In this document: piece after piece, positions 58,203 to 64,000 of the stretch
Layout of the letters: each line of letters starts with the position of its first letter
How positions within the stretch are numbered: position 1 is the first letter of the stretch
Assembly (NCBI RefSeq): GCF_020009625.1
Contig: NZ_JAIHLP010000001.1
Coordinates: 1 to 64,000 of the forward strand
Reading direction: 5' to 3'
Length of the DNA stretch: 64,000 nt
Origin: Leifsonia poae
Lineage (GTDB): Bacteria; Actinomycetota; Actinomycetes; Actinomycetales; Microbacteriaceae
Program-made: the position numbers and the translations under genes
The notes under the pieces: model-generated
What the model was told of the DNA's origin: nothing
Database searches by the model: none
Seen by the model: the letters and a program-made list of their open reading frames with translations, nothing else

Positions 58203-59169
58203 ACTCCACGCGTTCAAAGGCTTCAACGAGGACCTGACATGCCGGGGCTTCCAATACGTCGAAGGTGAGACGTACGAACAGGATGCGCCCGCCCGTCTCT
58301 GCAGCACAGGTTTCCACGCTGTGACCAGCCCTCTCGACGTGTTCTCCTACTACCCGCCAGCGGGTTCGGTGTATCACGCCGTGACGTTGGATGATGTCGA
58401 CGGCAAGCGCGAGGACGATTCGAAGGTTGCTGGACGTCGCATCAAGGTCGGTGCACGCCTTTCCATCCCAGCATTGGTGAAGGCTCACATCGACTTCGTG
58501 TGGGAGAACGTCAAGAAGGATGACGTTCCGGCGGCGTCCAACACCGGCTACCGGTCGGCGGCGTCCAACACCGGCGACTACTCGGCGGCGTCCAACACCG
58601 GCTACCGGTCGGCGGCGTCCAACACCGGCAACTACTCGGCGGCGTCCAACACCGGCAACTACTCGGCGGCGTCCAACACCGGCGACCGGTCGGCGGCGTC
58701 CAACACCGGCGACCGGTCGGCGGCGTCCAACACCGGCGACTACTCGGCGGCGTCCAACACCGGCTACCGGTCGGCGGCGTCCAACACCGGCGACCGGTCG
58801 GCGGCGTCCAACACCGGCGACTACTCGGCGGCGTCCAACACCGGCTACCGGTCGGCGGCGTCCAACACCGGCAACTACTCGGCGGCGTCCAACACCGGCA
58901 ACTACTCGGCGGCGTCCAACACCGGCTACCAGTCGGCGGCGTCCAACACCGGCTACCAGTCGGCGGCGTCGGTCGAAGGTGCCGAGTCTGTCGCGATCGT
59001 CACCGGCAAAGACTCCAAAGCCTCCGGGGCGCTCGGCTGCTGGCTGGTCCTCACAGAGCGTGACGACGACTACCGCATCGTCTCCGTCCAGTCGGTGAAG
59101 GTCGACGGCAAGAAGGTCAAGGCGGGCGTGTTCTACACCCTCCGCGACGGGAAGGTCGTGACCGCATGA
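58195..59169 (+). CDS. Phage repeat-solenoid protein (DUF7666-like N-terminus)
   Basis: A 324-residue protein. Residues 1-112: LHAFKGFNEDLTCRGFQYVE, TGFHAVTSPLDVFSYYPP, IKVGARLSIPALVKAHIDFV, a domain seen in phage proteins currently called DUF7666. Then come 16 perfect-length nonapeptide repeats AASNTG[YDN][RYQ]S and a degenerate one, predicted to form a beta-solenoid, capped by AIVTGKDSKASGALGCWLVL and a small C-terminal beta domain. The repeats vary only at two positions. Function unknown; binding of a regular ligand surface or DNA mimicry can be imagined but is not shown. Confidence 0.82.
   Translation: MSELHAFKGFNEDLTCRGFQYVEGETYEQDAPARLCSTGFHAVTSPLDVFSYYPPAGSVYHAVTLDDVDGKREDDSKVAGRRIKVGARLSIPALVKAHIDFVWENVKKDDVPAASNTGYRSAASNTGDYSAASNTGYRSAASNTGNYSAASNTGNYSAASNTGDRSAASNTGDRSAASNTGDYSAASNTGYRSAASNTGDRSAASNTGDYSAASNTGYRSAASNTGNYSAASNTGNYSAASNTGYQSAASNTGYQSAASVEGAESVAIVTGKDSKASGALGCWLVLTERDDDYRIVSVQSVKVDGKKVKAGVFYTLRDGKVVTA
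58531..58962 (+). repeat. 16 tandem 27-bp repeats within the solenoid gene
   Basis: The unit GCGGCGTCCAACACCGGC plus nine variable-ended bases recurs 16 times without a break. Variation is confined to the two codons for residues 7 and 8 (Tyr/Asp/Asn and Arg/Tyr/Gln), and neighbouring units often match, as after duplication of several units at once. Confidence 0.95.
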
Positions 59170-59345
59170 GCGACCCGATGCCCACTGTCAGAGACATCCT
59201 CTACCCGGACTTCTCCGGAAACGTCACCCCGATCAGACCCCCGGCACCGTCGACCCCGACGCTCGTGCAGTTCACCGCCCCCGACCCACTCGAGGGAAAC
59301 CCCTACGACCTGATCGAGGGCGAAGACTACGAGGTCGACCTGTGA
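59166..59345 (+). CDS. Small acidic phage protein
   Basis: A 59-residue protein rich in Pro, Asp and Glu: MPTVRDILYPDFSGNVTPI, then PDPLEGNPYDLIEGEDYEVD. It starts in an ATGA overlap with the solenoid gene and ends in a GTGA overlap with the nuclease gene, which supports translation. No domain is seen. Confidence 0.6.
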   Translation: MSDPMPTVRDILYPDFSGNVTPIRPPAPSTPTLVQFTAPDPLEGNPYDLIEGEDYEVDL

Positions 59346-60172
59346 CCGCCACACTTGCCGGGATCATCCCGGACCTTCCCGACGATGAGTATCACCGTCG
59401 CCCTGAGCTCAGCAGCACCGGCGTCCGGAAGATCCTCGAAGCGCCAGCGATCTACCGGCACTACATGGACACCACGCAGCCGGGAAAGAGGGCGTTCGAT
59501 GTTGGCCATGTTGCTCACGCGAAAGTCCTCGGAGTCGGAACCGGTGTGATCGAGTACCCGCCCGAGCACCTGACGCCAAGCGGCAACGTGTCCACCAAGA
59601 AGGCGACCGAAGAGTGGGCTGCCGCGCAGCGCGCCCTGGGCTTCGCACCTGTCAGCCCTGACGACGTTGGCAAGGTCGACGCCATGGCGGAAGCCGTGCT
59701 TGCTCATCCTGACGCTCGGTCGGTTCTTGAGACTGTCGCCGGCCGCGAGGTGAGCTTGTTCGCCACCATCGACGGCGTACCAATGCGTGCCCGGTTCGAC
59801 ATCTACGACGGGATCAACGGCGGCGACCTGAAAACAGCCCGAGATGCGTCCCCGAGGGGGTTCAACGCTGCGGTCGGACGGCTCGGCTACCACATCCAGG
59901 ACCGCTGGTATGCGGAGGCGCACACGGCGATCACTGGCACCGAGCTTGAGTCGTTCAAGTTCATCGTCGTGGAAACGGCGGCCCCTCACCTGGTGGGTGT
60001 GTATGACCTCGACTTCATGTGGGAAGACCTCGCCAAAGAACGAACCAAGCGAGCGCGCGAACTGTACGCGCGCTGCACCGAAACGAACACATGGCCCGGC
60101 TATCAGAGCGCAACGCTGACACCGCCGACCTGGGCCCTGTACGAGAACGAGGAAGAGGAGATCCAGGTCTGA
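59342..60172 (+). CDS. RecE-like PD-(D/E)xK exonuclease
   Basis: A 276-residue nuclease of the DUF3799/RecE C-terminal type. The N-terminal IIPDLPDDEYHRRPELSSTGVRKILEAP and AFDVGHVAHAKVLG (with a conserved His) are characteristic. The catalytic core is VPMRARFDIYDGINGGDLKTARDASPRGF: Asp of RFD, Asp and Lys of GDLKT, followed by GYHIQDRWY with Gln/Tyr. Such enzymes resect dsDNA 5' ends for recombination together with a single-strand annealing protein, which would be expected next door. GTG start, overlap of four bases with the previous gene. Confidence 0.88.
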   Translation: MTATLAGIIPDLPDDEYHRRPELSSTGVRKILEAPAIYRHYMDTTQPGKRAFDVGHVAHAKVLGVGTGVIEYPPEHLTPSGNVSTKKATEEWAAAQRALGFAPVSPDDVGKVDAMAEAVLAHPDARSVLETVAGREVSLFATIDGVPMRARFDIYDGINGGDLKTARDASPRGFNAAVGRLGYHIQDRWYAEAHTAITGTELESFKFIVVETAAPHLVGVYDLDFMWEDLAKERTKRARELYARCTETNTWPGYQSATLTPPTWALYENEEEEIQV

Positions 60173-60762
60173 TGAATATCGCATCGACAACAGAACCAAA
60201 ATCGGACCAGCAGAACTACGACGACTACATCGACGGCCCCAAAACAGTCACCGTCAGCCAGGTCAAGGCCGGGTCTGCTGAGCAGCCTGTGGAGGTTCAC
60301 CTGGTCGAGTTCCCCGGGCGGCCCTTCAAGCCCTCCAAGTCCATGAGACGCGTCCTCGTCACCTGCTGGGGCAGCGACTCGTCCGCCTACGCCGGCCGCA
60401 AGTTGACCCTATTCGGCGACCCGGGTGTGACGTTCGGCGGGCAGGCTGTCGGTGGCATCAGGATCAGCGCCCTGTCGCACCTCGAAAACCCGGTCACAGT
60501 GTCTCTCACCGTCACCCGGGGGAAACGGGCACCGTTCGTCGTGCAGCCCATCGAAACACCCAGACCGAAGGACACGTCCGGGCGGGACTGGTTGACCGAG
60601 CTCGCAGACACCAACGGCGACCGCGGCCTGATCGAAGCGCTTGGACATGCAGCCAGCGAAGCCAACGCGCTACCCACCGTCCTCACGATCATCCGTCAGG
60701 CATACCAGGACGCGAAGGCCGGGGCTGTCACGGTCACACAGACAGACGGTGACGACGCATGA
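60172..60762 (+). CDS. Unknown phage protein next to the RecE-like nuclease
   Basis: A 196-residue protein. A beta-rich middle (KTVTVSQVKAGSAEQPVEVHLVEFPGR given as landmarks KTVTVSQVKAGS and VEVHLVEFPGRPFKPSKSM, then RRVLVTCWGSDSSAYAGRKLTLFGDP) is followed by a helical C-terminus (DWLTELADTNGDRGLIEALG). The middle looks like an OB-type barrel. It begins one base before the end of the nuclease gene, the place where a RecT/Erf-type annealing or ssDNA-binding protein is usually found, but it does not look like RecT, Erf or Redbeta. Confidence 0.7.
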   Translation: MNIASTTEPKSDQQNYDDYIDGPKTVTVSQVKAGSAEQPVEVHLVEFPGRPFKPSKSMRRVLVTCWGSDSSAYAGRKLTLFGDPGVTFGGQAVGGIRISALSHLENPVTVSLTVTRGKRAPFVVQPIETPRPKDTSGRDWLTELADTNGDRGLIEALGHAASEANALPTVLTIIRQAYQDAKAGAVTVTQTDGDDA

Positions 60763-62141
60763 GCGCGTCATCGTACACCGAGTTCCTTGCGCGCAAGGCT
60801 CAGTTGGTGAACGCCGGTGGGTTCGAGCCCGTGGTGATGCCCGACCATCTGTTCGACTATCAGCGGTCCCTGGTCGAGTGGGCGGTGCGCATCGGGCGCG
60901 GAGGCATCTTCGCTGACTGCGGCCTCGGGAAGACACCCATGGAGCTCGCCTGGGCGCAGAACGTATTCGAGCACACCGGTAAGCCTGTGCTGCTGGTGAC
61001 ACCTCTGGCAGTGGGATTCCAAATCGTTACCGAAGCGGAGAAGTTCGGCCACGACGCCGCCCTGTCCCGTGAAGGCAAGGTGACGGCGCCGATCACCGTG
61101 ACGAACTACGAGCAGCTGAACAAGTTCGACTGGTCCCGGTTCGGTGGCGTCGTCTGCGACGAGTCCTCAGCGATCAAGTCATTCGACGGCGCACGCCGAG
61201 CAGAGGTCACGGAGTTCATGCGGCGGGTGCAATACCGGCTTCTCGGCACGGCGACAGCGGCGCCGAATGACTACATCGAGCTGGGCACCTCCTCGGAAGC
61301 GCTCGGTGATCTCGGGTACATGGACATGTTGACCCGGTTCTTTGTGAACGACAACCGCACTAGTACGAGCCGTGCCAAATTCGCGGCCGCGAGCCGTGAG
61401 GTGGGGTGGCGGCTGAAGGGGCATGCCTCGGGACCGTTCTGGCAGTGGGTCGCGACCTGGGCTCGAGCTATTCGCCGGCCTTCGGACTTCGGCTTCTCGG
61501 ACGCCGGCCACATACTCCCCGAACTCATCGAGCGCGTGTCTGTCGTTGAGGCTCGGGAAGCTCGCCCGGACACTCTCTTTGATATGCCGGCCGTGGGGCT
61601 GCAGGAAGAACGCGAAGAGAACCGGCGCACGCTCGTGGAGCGCTGCGAAGCGGCGGCCTCCGCCGTGGCGGACGCCGAGCACGCCGTGTCCTGGTGCCAT
61701 CTGAACGACGAATCTGCCCTACTCACCCGCCTGATCGATGGAGCGGTGGAAGTGTCCGGCTCAGATTCCCCCGATGCGAAGGAAGAGAAGCTCGCCGCGT
61801 TTACCCGCGGAGAGATTCGCGTGCTCGTCACCAAGCCCTCGATCGGTGCCTGGGGACTCAACTGGCAGCACTGCAACCGGATGACCTACTTCCCCTCCCA
61901 CTCGTACGAGCAGATGTACCAGGCCGTCCGGAGGGTGTGGAGGTTCGGCCAGAAGCTGCCCGTGACTGTCGATCTGATCACCACCGAAGGCGGCCTCAAC
62001 GTCTTGGCGAACCTGCAGCGGAAGGCTGCCCAGGCCGACGAAATGTTCAGCGAGCTGGTCACCCATATGAACGCTGCGCGCGCCGTCGACCGGCACGTGT
62101 ACGACAAAGAACTGGAGGTGCCGGCATGGCTGGCGTCCTGA
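60759..62141 (+). CDS. SNF2-like DNA helicase
   Basis: A 460-residue superfamily 2 helicase: Q-like MPDHLFDYQRSLVEWAV, Walker A FADCGLGKTP (Lys58), motif Ia LLVTPLAVGFQ, a Walker B-like VVCDESSAIK, motif III LLGTATAAPND, and C-terminal motifs KPSIGAWGLNWQHCNRMTYF and YEQMYQAVRRVWRFGQK (motifs V and VI). SNF2-like phage helicases remodel DNA during replication or recombination. The gene overlaps its neighbours, 4 bp upstream and 16 bp downstream. Confidence 0.92.
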   Translation: MSASSYTEFLARKAQLVNAGGFEPVVMPDHLFDYQRSLVEWAVRIGRGGIFADCGLGKTPMELAWAQNVFEHTGKPVLLVTPLAVGFQIVTEAEKFGHDAALSREGKVTAPITVTNYEQLNKFDWSRFGGVVCDESSAIKSFDGARRAEVTEFMRRVQYRLLGTATAAPNDYIELGTSSEALGDLGYMDMLTRFFVNDNRTSTSRAKFAAASREVGWRLKGHASGPFWQWVATWARAIRRPSDFGFSDAGHILPELIERVSVVEAREARPDTLFDMPAVGLQEEREENRRTLVERCEAAASAVADAEHAVSWCHLNDESALLTRLIDGAVEVSGSDSPDAKEEKLAAFTRGEIRVLVTKPSIGAWGLNWQHCNRMTYFPSHSYEQMYQAVRRVWRFGQKLPVTVDLITTEGGLNVLANLQRKAAQADEMFSELVTHMNAARAVDRHVYDKELEVPAWLAS

Positions 62142-63136
62142 ATCAGCAGATCACCGACCGGTGGGCGATCTACAACGCCGACTCGATGGATGTCATGGCA
62201 GCCATGCCAGACGAGTCCATTCACGCATCGATCTACTCGCCCCCATTCGCTGGCCTGTACATCTACTCGTCCAACGACCGCGACGTTTCGAACGCTCGCA
62301 GCTACGACGAGTTCGCAGAGCACTACGGGCTCTTCATCGATGAGCTCTACCGGATCACCAAGCCGGGCCGCCTCACAGCCGTGCATGCCGCACCGGTCCC
62401 GTCCGGCAACAGCGGCAAGGACTCATACCGAGACTTCCCTGGCGACGTGATCCGTTGGCACCAGGCGCGCGGCTGGGAGTGGGTATCGCGACACGTGATC
62501 TGGAAGGAACCCCTTGCGGTTCGTAACCGAACCATGGCGAAGAACCTCGCGCACAAGACCATCGTCACGGATGCCGCATATGGCGGCGTCGCGTCCGCCG
62601 ATGAACTGCTCGTGTTCCGCAAGCCCGGAGAATCGGTCGAGCCGATCACCCACCCCGTGGGTCTCACCTCGAACTACGCAGGCTCAGAACGGATGCCCGC
62701 CGAATTGTTGAGATTCAGAGGGTGGGACGGCGACCAGAAACTCAATCGGTACTCACACTGGATCTGGCGCCGCTACGCATCGTCGGTTTGGGACGACGTT
62801 CGCATCGACCGCGTACTTCCCTTCCGCGATGCGAAAGACGAAGACGACGAGAAGCACGTTCACCCGCTGCAACTCGATGTCATCGAACGGTTCATCGACC
62901 TCCGCACCAAGCCCGGCGAGACAGTGTTCACCCCGTTCATGGGCGTTGGCTCGGAAGTATTCGCCGCTGTTCAAATGGACCGCTATGGGATCGGCTCCGA
63001 ACTCAAGCCGTCGTATTTCGAGCAGGCTCTGCGCAACATGGCTGCGGTCGACTCCGAGAATGTCGACGACGAAGCACTCGACTTCGACTCCATCTCCTCA
63101 GATCCAGCAGACGCGGACTGGGACGGTGCGGCGTGA
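62126..63136 (+). CDS. DNA methyltransferase (N4-cytosine/N6-adenine, beta-like order)
   Basis: A 336-residue MTase. The catalytic motif IV IYSPPFAGLYIY comes first (SPPF near residue 38-41), and the AdoMet-binding motif I appears late as FTPFMGVGSEVFAAVQMDRYGIGSEL, the order of the beta class. The SPP(Y/F) form is commonest in N4-cytosine enzymes, while N6-adenine cannot be excluded. No restriction partner is nearby, so it is an orphan MTase, perhaps for self-protection against host restriction. It begins inside the end of the helicase gene. Confidence 0.9.
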   Translation: MAGVLNQQITDRWAIYNADSMDVMAAMPDESIHASIYSPPFAGLYIYSSNDRDVSNARSYDEFAEHYGLFIDELYRITKPGRLTAVHAAPVPSGNSGKDSYRDFPGDVIRWHQARGWEWVSRHVIWKEPLAVRNRTMAKNLAHKTIVTDAAYGGVASADELLVFRKPGESVEPITHPVGLTSNYAGSERMPAELLRFRGWDGDQKLNRYSHWIWRRYASSVWDDVRIDRVLPFRDAKDEDDEKHVHPLQLDVIERFIDLRTKPGETVFTPFMGVGSEVFAAVQMDRYGIGSELKPSYFEQALRNMAAVDSENVDDEALDFDSISSDPADADWDGAA

Positions 63137-63486
63137 CCCGGCAGGAGCACGCCGCCGCAGCGCGTCTCGCCCGCCAACCTCGGCCCGGTTCGGCTGCGGA
63201 GTATCGCGCGAGGTTCAACGGGAACGCTGCGTTCACGTACCCGTCTGAAGTGTTGGCGTTCGAGGCTGCTGTAGGACCGGAGAACCCTCTGAAGGAACAG
63301 CTGATCAGGACCACGTTCAACGTGGATGCCACCCGCTACTTCCAACGTCTGTCGTTCCTGATCACTGAGGACTTGGAGAACTCGTTGAAGATCGACCCGG
63401 TTCTGGTGCATCGTCTCGTGGATCGTGCGCAGAGGAAAGCCTCCGCCCGTGTTGCACGCGGCACCTCGGAGTGGGGTGAGTTCTGA
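63133..63486 (+). CDS. Phage protein of unknown function
   Basis: A 117-residue basic protein. N-terminus HAAAARLARQPRPGSAAEYR, centre FNGNAAFTYPSEVLAFEAAV, C-terminal helix DPVLVHRLVDRAQRKASARV. It uses a GTG overlapping the MTase stop and its own stop overlaps the next ATG. No domain recognised. Confidence 0.65.
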   Translation: MTRQEHAAAARLARQPRPGSAAEYRARFNGNAAFTYPSEVLAFEAAVGPENPLKEQLIRTTFNVDATRYFQRLSFLITEDLENSLKIDPVLVHRLVDRAQRKASARVARGTSEWGEF

Positions 63487-63747
63487 TGGGTCGCACGTAC
63501 AAGGACGGCCGGATGAGTCCGGCGGAGGTTCTCGAGGAGGTGCGTTGGTTCCTCGATGGCGGCATCAACCCGCGCATGATCACAACCCAGTTGGGGCGTA
63601 CCGCTGAGGCGATCAGTACTGCTGCACACCGTGCGGGAGATCGTGGACGCGTTCAAGCCGTATGTGACCGAGGAACGGTGGGAGCGGGAACAAGCCCACG
63701 GCACCCGCCCACACCGACGCCCACTCAAAGCGGCGAGCGCAGCATGA
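63486..63747 (+). pseudogene. Small phage DNA-binding-like protein, apparent +1 frameshift
   Basis: The frame from ATG 63486 encodes GRTYKDGRMSPAEVLEEVRW and MITTQLGRTAEAISTAAHRAG, a helix-turn-helix-like stretch. After about 63640 the coding character moves to the next frame, FKPYVTEERWEREQAHGTRP, which ends in TGA at 63745-63747 overlapping the ATG of the next gene (ATGA), as in the rest of this operon. Removing one base gives an 86-residue protein. Without the shift the first frame would read straight into the following gene. Confidence 0.6.
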
Positions 63748-63944
63748 GCGCCGCCAAGCGCTACAGGGTTCGTTCCTACGCGGATGATGTGGCTGAGACC
63801 ACGGTGGATCTCGACGAGGCCCAGCTTGCCGCCGTCATGGGAGTTCTCAACGGGCTCGGCAATCAGGGCAGCTACACGGCGAGCTTCACCGTGTACGAGG
63901 TCGACTCACAGGGCAACGAGATCGCGGGAGTGATGCCGCTGTGA
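63744..63944 (+). CDS. Small phage protein of unknown function
   Basis: A 66-residue acidic protein: AAKRYRVRSYADDVAETTVDL, QLAAVMGVLNGLGNQGSYTA, VYEVDSQGNEIAGVMPL. The alternation suggests a small alpha/beta domain. The ATG overlaps the corrected stop of the previous gene and the TGA overlaps a following GTG. It could also be read as the C-terminal part of an uninterrupted 152-residue protein starting at 63486. Confidence 0.6.
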   Translation: MSAAKRYRVRSYADDVAETTVDLDEAQLAAVMGVLNGLGNQGSYTASFTVYEVDSQGNEIAGVMPL

Positions 63945-64000
63945 ACGCGCTACTCACGAAATCAGTCGGCTACAAGCACCCGGACATCGCATGGAACGGC
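63941..64000 (+). CDS. N-terminal fragment of a phage gene
   Basis: Only 20 codons from a GTG are in the window (NALLTKSVGYKHPDIAWNG). The GTGA overlap with the previous stop is the main support. The start is short but includes a hydrophilic stretch; no family can be named. Confidence 0.45.
   Translation, partial: MNALLTKSVGYKHPDIAWNG

Larger units (their letters stand above)
52888..64000. mobile_element. Left arm of a temperate prophage integrated at tRNA-Lys
   Basis: Integrase, ImmA-like protease, repressor, divergent Cro-like gene, two antirepressors, RecE-like nuclease, helicase and methyltransferase follow the tRNA in the order of a temperate actinophage early region. Genes right of 55.2 kb are nearly all on the plus strand with overlapping ends. 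No structural genes are reached, and no second copy of the tRNA 3' end is found in the window, so the right boundary is outside. Confidence 0.92.

Noticed and set aside
58531..58962. CRISPR array candidate (27-bp repeated units)
   Set aside because: The units follow each other with no spacers and keep a perfect coding frame, so they are protein repeats.
58520..59098. Arg/Pro/Thr-rich 192-residue protein in the +1 frame of the repeat array
   Set aside because: It is just the shifted reading of the 27-bp repeats, has no ribosome-binding site and no neighbours fit it.

Overview
The window is GC-rich, densely coded actinobacterial chromosome that ends inside a prophage. The family Microbacteriaceae is the best guess: the DUF3039 / pncB / murI / rph / rdgB block, ftsEX-smpB followed by ssrA, a septum-formation lipoprotein, frequent GTG starts and many promoters of the form TANNNT followed six bases later by the start codon all fit. 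No species is named because nothing here decides it.

Layout. 0-5 kb: a PHP phosphoesterase, a two-component pair (REC-only regulator plus PAS histidine kinase), an interrupted carbon-nitrogen hydrolase and a class I/II aminotransferase. 5-14 kb: an HtrA-type serine protease, then a cell-surface polymer locus with two family-2 glycosyltransferases, a CDP-alcohol phosphatidyltransferase lacking its usual last Asp, a TagGH/Wzm-Wzt-type ABC exporter and a LicC-like nucleotidyltransferase. 14.5-31.5 kb: mostly housekeeping genes: a large ABC-2 transporter, DUF3039, pncB, murI, rph, rdgB, a cation-diffusion efflux protein, DedA, tRNA-Leu, an LLM flavin oxidoreductase, an MFS pump, prfB, ftsE, ftsX, smpB, a tyrosine phosphatase and a SIMPL protein. 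31.6-34 kb: tmRNA (ssrA), whose 3' end is duplicated about 1.8 kb downstream. The two copies bracket a small integrase-less island with one intact unknown gene and one broken DNA-binding gene. 34-47 kb: accessory metabolism: a DHFR-like protein, an AraC regulator, a dipeptide/oligopeptide ABC importer with a fused double ATPase, a P1-family peptidase, SnoaL-like, GNAT and cupin proteins, and a phenol-hydroxylase-type flavin monooxygenase. 47-52.8 kb: a quinone-oxidoreductase-like MDR, a NatAB-type ABC exporter, an ArsR-SRPBCC pair with a visible operator, a septum-formation lipoprotein and a HisN/IMPase-like phosphatase.

52.9 kb to the end: the left arm of a prophage integrated at tRNA-Lys(CUU). 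It carries a tyrosine integrase, ImmA-like protease, repressor, divergent Cro-like gene, two antirepressors with related C-terminal domains, a long 27-bp tandem repeat inside a solenoid protein, a RecE-like nuclease, a SNF2-like helicase, a DNA methyltransferase and small genes joined by 1-8 bp overlaps (one longer). The right end lies outside the window.

A feature of the data itself: several otherwise intact genes are broken by what looks like one missing base, three clearly next to G/C runs. Sequencing error is therefore a serious alternative to true pseudogenes.
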